Origin: Gilliamella intestini
GTDB taxonomy: Bacteria; Pseudomonadota; Gammaproteobacteria; Enterobacterales; Orbaceae
Direction of reading: 5' to 3'
DNA length: 64,000 bases
Assembly (NCBI RefSeq): GCF_900094935.1
Contig: NZ_FMBA01000011.1
Coordinates: forward strand, 1 to 64,000
The notes under the pieces were generated by a model. That model did no database searches. It had not been told where the DNA came from and saw only the letters and a list, made by a program, of their open reading frames with translations. The translations under genes were made by a program, and so were the position numbers. This document shows, piece by piece, positions 56,073 through 64,000 of this stretch (its first letter is position 1; each line of letters opens with the position of its first letter).

Positions 56073-59000
56073 ATGGTTTACTCTTATACCGAGAAAAAAC
56101 GAATTCGTAAGAATTTTGGTAAGCGTCCACAAGTCTTGGATATACCGTATCTTCTTTCTATTCAACTTGATTCGTTCCAGAAATTTATTGAGCAAGATCC
56201 AGAAGGACAATACGGCTTAGAAGCTGCATTCCGTTCAATATTTCCGATAAAAAGTTATAGTGGTAACGCTGAGTTACAATATGTGAGCTTTAAAATGGGC
56301 GAACCTGTGTTTGATGTTAAAGAATGTCAAATTAGAGGGATCACTTACTCAGCACCATTGCGCGTAAAATTACGTTTAGTTATTTATGATAAAGATGCAC
56401 CAGAAGGAACAGTAAAAGATATTAAAGAACAAGACGTCTACATGGGCGAAATTCCTTTAATGACAGATAATGGTACATTTGTGATCAATGGTACTGAGCG
56501 CGTTATTGTTTCACAATTACATCGTAGTCCAGGTGTGTTCTTTGATAGTGATAAAGGTAAAACGCACTCTTCTGGGAAAGTTTTATATAATGCTCGGATT
56601 ATTCCTTATCGTGGCTCTTGGCTTGATTTTGAATTTGATCCTAAAGATAATCTTTTTGCTCGAATTGACCGCCGTCGTAAGCTTCCAGCAACAATTATTT
56701 TGCGTGCTTTAGGTTATGAAACGGAAGAAATTTTAGATATCTTCTTTGAAAAAACCAATTTTGAAATTGGCAAATCTAAATTGAAGATGGACCTTGTTCC
56801 TGAACGTTTGCGTGGTGATACAGCGTTATTTGATATTGAATCAAAAGGCAAAATATATGCTGAAAAAGGCCGTCGTATTACTGCACGTCATATTCGTGAA
56901 TTAGAAAAAGATAAAGTTAGTAAAATTGATGTTCCAGTTGAATATATTATCAATAAAGTTCTTGCTAAAAATTATATTAATGAAGAAACTGGTGAAGTGA
57001 TTGCATTTGCTAATACACCAATTTCATTAGAAATATTAGTTGAATTATCTAATGCTGGATATAAAAAAATAGAAACATTATTCACTAATGATTTAGATCA
57101 TGGTGCATTTATTTCTGAAACATTAAATGTCGATTCAACACGCGATCGATTAGGTGCGTTAGTTGAAATTTATCGTATGATGCGTCCTGGTGAACCACCA
57201 ACAAAAGAAGCTGCTGAAGCGCTATTCGATAATTTATTCTTCTCTGATGAACGTTATGATTTATCAGCTGTTGGTAGGATGAAATTTAATCGTTCTTTAG
57301 GTCGTGACGATATTGAAGGCGAAAGCGTCTTAACTAAAGATGATATCGTTGACGTGATGAAAAAATTAATTGCTATTCGTAATGGTCATGGTGATGTGGA
57401 TGATATCGATCATTTGGGTAACCGCCGTATCCGTAGCGTTGGTGAAATGGCAGAAAACCAATTCCGTATTGGTTTAGTTCGTGTTGAACGCGCAGTGAAA
57501 GAACGCCTTTCTTTAGGTGATCTTGATTCACTCATGCCACAAGATATGATTAATGCAAAACCAATTTCAGCAGCGATTCGTGAATTTTTTGGTTCAAGTC
57601 AGCTATCTCAGTTTATGGATCAAAATAATCCACTATCTGAAATTACGCATAAACGTCGTATTTCTGCATTAGGTCCAGGCGGTTTAACTCGTGAACGAGC
57701 AGGATTTGAAGTTCGTGACGTACACCCAACCCATTATGGTCGTGTATGTCCAATTGAAACACCTGAAGGTCCAAACATTGGTTTGATAAACTCATTAGCT
57801 GTTTATGCGCGTACTAATGAATATGGCTTCTTAGAAACACCGTATCGCCGAGTTATTGATGGTGTTGTTACTGATGAAATTAATTACTTATCTGCGATTG
57901 ATGAAAGTGAATTTGTCATTGCACAGGCTAACTCAAATCTTGATGAAAATGGTCGTTTTAAAGAAGATCTAGTAACTTGTCGTTTAAGTGGTGAGTCTGG
58001 TTTATATAGCCCTGAGCAAATCCATTATATGGACGTATCAACGCAACAAATTGTATCTGTTGGTGCTTCATTAATTCCATTCTTAGAACATGATGATGCG
58101 AACCGTGCCTTAATGGGTGCGAACATGCAACGTCAAGCAGTGCCAACGTTGAAAGCTGAAAAGCCATTTGTTGGTACCGGTATGGAACGAGCGGTAGCTG
58201 TTGACTCGGGTGTTACTGCTGTTGCGCGTCGTGGTGGTACAGTACAATATGTTGATGCATCACGTATCGTGGTTAATGTTAATGCAGATGAAATATATGC
58301 AGGTGAAACAGGCATAGATATTTATAACTTAACTAAATATACTCGCTCTAACCAAAATACATGTATCAATCAGATTCCATGTGTAGAATTAGGCGAAAAA
58401 GTTGAGCGTGGTGATGTGCTTGCTGATGGCCCATCTACCGACTTAGGCGAATTAGCATTAGGCCAAAATATGCGCGTGGCATTTATGCCATGGAATGGTT
58501 ATAACTTTGAGGATTCTATTTTAGTTTCCGAAAAAGTGGTACAAGATGACCGTTTCACCTCGATTCATATTCAAGAACTATCTTGTATTTCTCGAGATAC
58601 TAAATTAGGTGCAGAAGAAATTACTGCCGATATTCCAAATGTAGGTGAAGCCGCACTGTCTAAACTTGATGAGTCTGGTATTGTATACATCGGTGCTGAA
58701 GTAAAAGGTGGTGATATTCTAGTTGGTAAAGTGACACCTAAAGGTGAAACACAATTAACGCCAGAAGAAAAATTACTACGTGCTATTTTTGGTGAAAAGG
58801 CATCAGATGTTAAAGATACCTCATTACGTGTGCCAAATGGTGTTTCAGGTACTGTTATTGATGTTCAAGTGTTTACTCGTGATGGCGTAGAAAAAGATAA
58901 GCGTGCAATTGAAATCGAAGAGATGCAACTCAAACAGGCAAGAAAAGATTTAACTGAAGAACTTAAAATCTTAGAAGCTGCATTGTTTGCTCGAATTCGT

Positions 59001-60101
59001 GATGTATTAATTTCAGGTGGAATCAAAGCGGATAAATTAGATGCTTTACCACATGAAAAATGGCTAACAATTGGTATTGCAGACGAAGATAAACAATCTC
59101 AATTAGAACAGTTGGCTGAACAGTACGACGAAATCAAAACAGAGTTTAACAAAAAACTAGAAGCTAAACGCATGAAGATCACTCAAGGTGATGATTTACA
59201 GCCTGGCGTTCTTAAAATCGTTAAAGTGTACTTGGCAGTTAAACGTCAAATTCAGCCTGGTGATAAGATGGCTGGTCGTCATGGTAACAAAGGGGTTATT
59301 TCAAAAATTAATCCAATTGAAGATATGCCATATGATGAAAAAGGTCGTCCAGTTGATATCGTATTGAATCCGCTAGGTGTTCCGTCCCGTATGAATATTG
59401 GACAGATCTTAGAAACTCATTTGGGTATGGCTGCTAAAGGTATTGGTCAGAAGATCGATGCTATGCTAAAAGAACAGCAGGAATTAGCTAAATTACGTGA
59501 ATTTATTCAAAAAGCGTATGATCTTGGTTTAGGTGCTGCGCAAAAAGTGAATGTGGCAGAATTTACTGATCAAGAAGTGATGACTTTAGCACAAAATTTA
59601 CGTAATGGTATGCCATTAGCAACACCTGTATTTGATGGTGCTAAAGAGCGAGAAATTAAGGCATTACTTGAGCTGGGTGACTTACCAACTTCTGGCCAAA
59701 TTACTTTGTACGATGGTCGTACAGGTGAAAAATTTGAACGTCCAGTTACTGTAGGTTATATGTATATGCTCAAATTGAATCACTTAGTTGATGATAAAAT
59801 GCATGCTCGTTCTACTGGTTCATACAGTCTGGTTACTCAACAACCATTGGGTGGTAAAGCTCAATTTGGTGGTCAACGTTTTGGTGAGATGGAAGTATGG
59901 GCACTTGAAGCATATGGTGCAGCTTATACCTTACAAGAAATGTTAACCGTTAAATCAGATGACGTAAACGGTCGAACTAAGATGTATAAAAATATTGTAG
60001 ATGGTGATCATCGTATGGAACCTGCGATTCCAGAATCATTTAATGTACTATTAAAAGAGATTCGTTCGCTAGGTATTAATATTGAGTTAGACGAAGAGTA
60101 A
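56073..60101 (+). CDS. rpoB: RNA polymerase beta subunit
   Basis: RpoB forms one half of the RNA polymerase active-site cleft. The 1342-residue length is identical to E. coli. The N-terminus is [20 protein letters not shown]. The rifampicin-binding cluster reads [20 protein letters not shown] and [12 protein letters not shown] with no common resistance change (Asp, His, Ser positions all wild type). The C-terminal blocks [15 protein letters not shown] and [20 protein letters not shown] are present. It starts after GAGGAAC and is followed by rpoC 91 nt later. Confidence 0.99.
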   Translation: MVYSYTEKKRIRKNFGKRPQVLDIPYLLSIQLDSFQKFIEQDPEGQYGLEAAFRSIFPIKSYSGNAELQYVSFKMGEPVFDVKECQIRGITYSAPLRVKLRLVIYDKDAPEGTVKDIKEQDVYMGEIPLMTDNGTFVINGTERVIVSQLHRSPGVFFDSDKGKTHSSGKVLYNARIIPYRGSWLDFEFDPKDNLFARIDRRRKLPATIILRALGYETEEILDIFFEKTNFEIGKSKLKMDLVPERLRGDTALFDIESKGKIYAEKGRRITARHIRELEKDKVSKIDVPVEYIINKVLAKNYINEETGEVIAFANTPISLEILVELSNAGYKKIETLFTNDLDHGAFISETLNVDSTRDRLGALVEIYRMMRPGEPPTKEAAEALFDNLFFSDERYDLSAVGRMKFNRSLGRDDIEGESVLTKDDIVDVMKKLIAIRNGHGDVDDIDHLGNRRIRSVGEMAENQFRIGLVRVERAVKERLSLGDLDSLMPQDMINAKPISAAIREFFGSSQLSQFMDQNNPLSEITHKRRISALGPGGLTRERAGFEVRDVHPTHYGRVCPIETPEGPNIGLINSLAVYARTNEYGFLETPYRRVIDGVVTDEINYLSAIDESEFVIAQANSNLDENGRFKEDLVTCRLSGESGLYSPEQIHYMDVSTQQIVSVGASLIPFLEHDDANRALMGANMQRQAVPTLKAEKPFVGTGMERAVAVDSGVTAVARRGGTVQYVDASRIVVNVNADEIYAGETGIDIYNLTKYTRSNQNTCINQIPCVELGEKVERGDVLADGPSTDLGELALGQNMRVAFMPWNGYNFEDSILVSEKVVQDDRFTSIHIQELSCISRDTKLGAEEITADIPNVGEAALSKLDESGIVYIGAEVKGGDILVGKVTPKGETQLTPEEKLLRAIFGEKASDVKDTSLRVPNGVSGTVIDVQVFTRDGVEKDKRAIEIEEMQLKQARKDLTEELKILEAALFARIRDVLISGGIKADKLDALPHEKWLTIGIADEDKQSQLEQLAEQYDEIKTEFNKKLEAKRMKITQGDDLQPGVLKIVKVYLAVKRQIQPGDKMAGRHGNKGVISKINPIEDMPYDEKGRPVDIVLNPLGVPSRMNIGQILETHLGMAAKGIGQKIDAMLKEQQELAKLREFIQKAYDLGLGAAQKVNVAEFTDQEVMTLAQNLRNGMPLATPVFDGAKEREIKALLELGDLPTSGQITLYDGRTGEKFERPVTVGYMYMLKLNHLVDDKMHARSTGSYSLVTQQPLGGKAQFGGQRFGEMEVWALEAYGAAYTLQEMLTVKSDDVNGRTKMYKNIVDGDHRMEPAIPESFNVLLKEIRSLGINIELDEE

Positions 60102-60192
60102 TCTCCGCTAATTTAAAGTGATTTCTATTTATAGGGATAGCTTATTAGCAATAATAAGTTATCTAATTGGTTTAACTCCATAGGAGTCAATT

Positions 60193-63100
60193 GTGAAAGA
60201 CTTATTAAAGTTTCTAAAAGCACAAACAAAAACTGAAGATTTTGATGCCATCAAGATTGGTCTTGCCTCTCCTGATATGATTCGTTCATGGTCTTTTGGT
60301 GAAGTCAAAAAACCTGAAACAATCAATTATCGTACGTTCAAACCTGAACGTGATGGATTGTTTTGTGCACGTATTTTCGGACCAGTAAAAGATTATGAAT
60401 GTTTATGTGGAAAATATAAACGTCTAAAACACCGTGGTGTTATTTGTGAAAAATGTGGAGTTGAAGTAACTCAAGCTAAAGTACGTCGTGAACGTATGGG
60501 GCACATTGAACTTGCATCTCCAACTGCTCATATCTGGTTTTTAAAATCATTACCTTCTCGCATCGGTTTATTACTTGATATGCCACTTCGTGATATTGAA
60601 CGAGTGCTTTATTTCGAGTCATTTATGGTTCTTGATGGTGGTATGACTAATTTAGAAAGAGGTCAGATTTTAACCGAAGAGCAATACCTTGATGCGTTAG
60701 AAGAATTTGGTGATGAGTTTGATGCTCGTATGGGGGCTGAAGCTATCCAAGAATTATTGCGTAATATTGATGTGCAAGCAGAATGTGAAGCATTACGCGA
60801 TGAACTAGCAACTACTAATTCTGAAACTAAGCGTAAAAAACTAACTAAACGTATTAAGATTATTGAAGCATTTATTCAATCAGAAAACAAACCTGAATGG
60901 ATGATCTTAAACGTATTACCTGTGTTGCCACCAGATTTACGTCCATTGGTTCCACTAGATGGTGGTCGCTTTGCGACATCAGATCTTAATGACCTTTATC
61001 GTCGAGTGATTAACCGTAATAACCGTTTAAAACGTTTATTAGACTTAGCTGCGCCAGATATTATTGTACGTAATGAAAAACGTATGTTACAAGAGTCTGT
61101 TGACGCATTATTAGATAATGGTCGCCGAGGTCGTGCGATTACGGGTTCAAACAAACGTCCATTAAAATCACTTGCCGATATGATTAAAGGTAAGCAAGGT
61201 CGTTTCCGTCAAAACTTGTTAGGTAAACGTGTTGACTATTCGGGGCGTTCTGTAATTACTGTAGGTCCATACTTGCATTTGCATCAGTGTGGTTTACCAA
61301 AGAAAATGGCACTTGAATTATTCAAACCATTTATTTACGGGAAATTAGAACGTCGCGGTTATGCAACAACCATTAAAGCTGCGAAGAAAATGGTTGAGCG
61401 TGAAGATGCAATTGTTTGGGATATCTTAGATGAAGTTATCCGTGAACATCCAGTATTATTAAACCGTGCTCCAACGTTACATAGACTTGGTATTCAGGCG
61501 TTTGAACCGATTCTAATTGAAGGTAAAGCGATTCAATTACACCCACTAGTTTGTGCGGCATTTAATGCTGACTTTGATGGTGACCAAATGGCGGTTCACG
61601 TTCCATTAACGTTAGAAGCTCAGTTAGAAGCACGTGCGTTAATGATGTCAACCAACAATATTCTTTCACCGGCAAGTGGAGAACCTATTATCGTTCCTTC
61701 TCAGGACGTGGTTTTAGGTCTTTACTATATGACTCGTGATAAAGTTAATGCCAAAGGTGAAGGCATGGTATTAACTGGTCCTAAAGAAGCTGAAAAGCTA
61801 TACCGTTTAGGTCTAGTTGAATTACATGCTAAGGTTAAAGTTCGTATTACTGAAAGCCAACGAAATAGTGTAGGTGAGTGGGAAGATACTACCTCGATTG
61901 TTGATACAACTATCGGTCGTGCAATTTTATGGTTAATTATGCCAAAAGGAATGAATTTCTCTGTTATTAATCAGCCTCTTGGTAAAAAAGCGATATCTAA
62001 GATTTTAAATATTTGTTATCGCCAATTAGGTATGAAAGATACGGTAATTTTAGCCGATCAAATTATGTACACTGGATTTGCTTATGCAGCACGTTCAGGG
62101 GTATCTGTTGGTATTGATGATATGGAAATTCCAGCTAAGAAATCACAAATCATCAATGAAGCTGAAATTGAAGTTGCTGAAATTCAAGAGCAATTCCAAT
62201 CAGGTTTGGTAACAGCTGGTGAACGTTATAATAAAGTTATCGATATTTGGGCAGCAGCTAATGAACGTGTTGCTAAAGCCATGATGGATAACTTATCAAC
62301 TGAAAAAGTCATAAACCGTGAAGGTGAAGAAGAAGTACAATCTTCTTTCAATAGTATTTACATGATGGCCGACTCAGGGGCACGTGGTTCTGCTGCACAG
62401 ATTCGTCAGCTTGCTGGTATGCGTGGTTTGATGGCAAAACCAGATGGTTCGATTATCGAAACACCTATTACAGCGAACTTCCGTGAAGGATTAAACGTAC
62501 TTCAGTACTTTATTTCTACTCATGGTGCGCGTAAAGGTCTTGCCGATACCGCATTAAAAACCGCAAACTCAGGTTACTTAACTCGACGTTTAGTTGATGT
62601 TGCACAAGATTTAGTGGTAATTGAAGACGATTGTGGTACCTTAGAAGGTGTTGTCATGACACCAGTTATTGAAGGCGGTGATGTTAAAGAACCACTTCGT
62701 GAGCGTGTATTAGGTCGAGTCACGGCTGAAGATGTATTAAAACCAGGTAGTGCGGATATCTTAATTCCACGTAATACATTACTTGATGAAAGTAAGTGTG
62801 ACTTACTTGAAGCAGAATCGGTTGATAGTGTTAAAGTGCGTTCGGTTGTATCGTGTGATACTGATTTTGGTGTTTGTGCGAAATGTTATGGTCGTGACTT
62901 AGCTCGAGGTCACCTAGTGAACAAAGGTGAAGCAATCGGTGTTATCGCCGCTCAATCAATCGGTGAACCGGGTACACAGTTAACCATGCGTACGTTCCAT
63001 ATCGGGGGGGCGGCATCACGTGCCGCAGCAGAGTCTAGCGTTCAAGTTAAAAATAAAGGTAGTATTAAATTAACTAATGCTAAATTTGTAACTAACCCAG

Positions 63101-64000
63101 ATAAAAAACTAGTCATTACTTCACGTAATGCTGAATTAACCATTATTGATGACTTAGGTCGTATGAAAGAAACTTACAAAGTTCCTTATGGTTCGATTTT
63201 AAGTAAAGGTAATGGTGTAACAGTTGATGCAGGTGAAACTGTTGCTAACTGGGATCCGCATACAATGCCAGTTATTTCTGAAGCAAAAGGTTTTGTTCGT
63301 TTTGTTGATATGGTTGATGGGCAAACTATTACTCGCCAAACTGATGAATTAACTGGTTTATCATCTATCGTGATTTTAGATGTGGCTGAACGCACTGGTG
63401 TAGGTAAAGATTTACGCCCTGCAATCAAACTTGTTGATGCTAAAGGGAATGATATTTTCCTTACTGGTACAGAAATGCTTGCACAATACTTCTTACCTGG
63501 TAAAGCATTAGTACAGTTAGAAGATGGTGCTGAAATCAATATCGGTGATACACTTGCTCGTATTCCACAAGCATCTGTTGGTACCAAAGATATTACCGGT
63601 GGTTTACCGCGTGTTGCTGACTTATTTGAAGCACGCAAACCGAAAGAATCGGCTATCTTGGCTGAAATTGACGGTATTATTTCATTTGGTAAAGAGACCA
63701 AAGGTAAACGTCGCTTAATTATTACTCCATTAGATGGCAGTGAACCATACGAAGAGATGATTCCAAAATGGCGTCAACTTAACGTATTTGAAGGTGAACA
63801 AGTAGGGCGTGGTGATGTGATTTCTGATGGACCTGAATCGGCACATGACATTTTACGTCTACGTGGTGTTAATGCGGTAACACGTTATATTGTTAACGAA
63901 GTTCAAGAAGTTTATCGTTTACAAGGTGTAAAAATCAATGATAAACACATTGAAGTTATCGTCCGTCAAATGTTACGTAAAGCAACGGTTATTCATCCTG
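60193..64000 (+). CDS. rpoC: RNA polymerase beta' subunit (3' end beyond window)
   Basis: RpoC carries the catalytic magnesium. It starts at GTG 60193, after TAGGAG, with [20 protein letters not shown] as in E. coli. The first 1269 codons are open and in frame up to the window edge (E. coli total 1407). The zinc-binding CLCG...CEKC is at about 70-88; the catalytic NADFDGDQ is at residues 458-465, the same numbers as E. coli; the bridge/trigger region includes [20 protein letters not shown]. The last translated residues, [12 protein letters not shown], still follow the E. coli protein. Transcribed with rpoB. Confidence 0.98.
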   Translation, partial: MKDLLKFLKAQTKTEDFDAIKIGLASPDMIRSWSFGEVKKPETINYRTFKPERDGLFCARIFGPVKDYECLCGKYKRLKHRGVICEKCGVEVTQAKVRRERMGHIELASPTAHIWFLKSLPSRIGLLLDMPLRDIERVLYFESFMVLDGGMTNLERGQILTEEQYLDALEEFGDEFDARMGAEAIQELLRNIDVQAECEALRDELATTNSETKRKKLTKRIKIIEAFIQSENKPEWMILNVLPVLPPDLRPLVPLDGGRFATSDLNDLYRRVINRNNRLKRLLDLAAPDIIVRNEKRMLQESVDALLDNGRRGRAITGSNKRPLKSLADMIKGKQGRFRQNLLGKRVDYSGRSVITVGPYLHLHQCGLPKKMALELFKPFIYGKLERRGYATTIKAAKKMVEREDAIVWDILDEVIREHPVLLNRAPTLHRLGIQAFEPILIEGKAIQLHPLVCAAFNADFDGDQMAVHVPLTLEAQLEARALMMSTNNILSPASGEPIIVPSQDVVLGLYYMTRDKVNAKGEGMVLTGPKEAEKLYRLGLVELHAKVKVRITESQRNSVGEWEDTTSIVDTTIGRAILWLIMPKGMNFSVINQPLGKKAISKILNICYRQLGMKDTVILADQIMYTGFAYAARSGVSVGIDDMEIPAKKSQIINEAEIEVAEIQEQFQSGLVTAGERYNKVIDIWAAANERVAKAMMDNLSTEKVINREGEEEVQSSFNSIYMMADSGARGSAAQIRQLAGMRGLMAKPDGSIIETPITANFREGLNVLQYFISTHGARKGLADTALKTANSGYLTRRLVDVAQDLVVIEDDCGTLEGVVMTPVIEGGDVKEPLRERVLGRVTAEDVLKPGSADILIPRNTLLDESKCDLLEAESVDSVKVRSVVSCDTDFGVCAKCYGRDLARGHLVNKGEAIGVIAAQSIGEPGTQLTMRTFHIGGAASRAAAESSVQVKNKGSIKLTNAKFVTNPDKKLVITSRNAELTIIDDLGRMKETYKVPYGSILSKGNGVTVDAGETVANWDPHTMPVISEAKGFVRFVDMVDGQTITRQTDELTGLSSIVILDVAERTGVGKDLRPAIKLVDAKGNDIFLTGTEMLAQYFLPGKALVQLEDGAEINIGDTLARIPQASVGTKDITGGLPRVADLFEARKPKESAILAEIDGIISFGKETKGKRRLIITPLDGSEPYEEMIPKWRQLNVFEGEQVGRGDVISDGPESAHDILRLRGVNAVTRYIVNEVQEVYRLQGVKINDKHIEVIVRQMLRKATVIHP

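Noticed and set aside
63186-63701. 171-codon antisense frame within rpoC
   Set aside because: Shadow of the highly conserved rpoC frame; composition follows the codon pattern of the opposite strand.

Overview
The window reads as chromosome of a low-GC gammaproteobacterium. Nearly every recognisable protein is close to its Escherichia coli counterpart: GlnL (349 aa) and RpoB (1342 aa) have the same length, and the start codons and leader architecture of the ribosomal genes are enterobacterial. The DNA is very A/T rich and several E. coli neighbourhoods are pruned: no grxC between yibN and secB, no pcnB between gluQ and folK, no secE-nusG before rplK, no sapA before sapB. This fits the Orbaceae (Gilliamella and relatives, insect-gut symbionts). 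That placement is inference from gene content; no 16S rRNA gene is present.

Layout. 0-7.1 kb: a minus-strand lipid and cell-wall group (aas, lplT, start of murQ), an ornithine cyclodeaminase-family gene on the plus strand, then yibN-secB-gpsA. 7.2-12.4 kb: an unknown exported protein, then glnA-glnL-glnG behind a clear sigma-54 promoter with NtrC-type sites. 12.6-16.3 kb: a four-gene iron-siderophore ABC importer behind a Fur box. 16.4-21.5 kb: cra and the fructose PTS operon fruBKA, with CRP and Cra operators between them. 21.5-30.1 kb: housekeeping genes (a LOG-family protein, tRNA-Asn, aroD, a Na+/H+ antiporter-like protein, rsmB, serB, radA, ppnN).

30.1-34.5 kb is the only clearly accessory island: four tightly coupled minus-strand genes of unknown function. 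They encode a truncated lipoprotein, a 691-residue exported WG-repeat-like protein, and two further lipoproteins of the same family, each 203 residues. Stop/start overlaps or very short gaps link all four. This is the best candidate here for an undescribed system, probably at the cell envelope.

34.5-40.8 kb: moaA, gluQ, dksA, folK, aspC, syd, then a 1.27-kb gene-free stretch with a decayed transposase and one copy of a roughly 50-bp dispersed repeat that recurs near 5.1 and 26.1 kb. 40.8-50.8 kb: rne, sapBCDF, metA behind tandem met boxes, dtd, yihY, ftsN, rpsT. 50.9-64 kb: pgk-fbaA, then rplKA, an L10-type leader, rplJL, rpoB and rpoC, which runs off the right edge.

Most regulation that can be read directly concerns nutrients: nitrogen (NtrC/sigma-54), iron (Fur), sugar (CRP/Cra), methionine (MetJ), plus ribosomal-protein feedback at rplJL.
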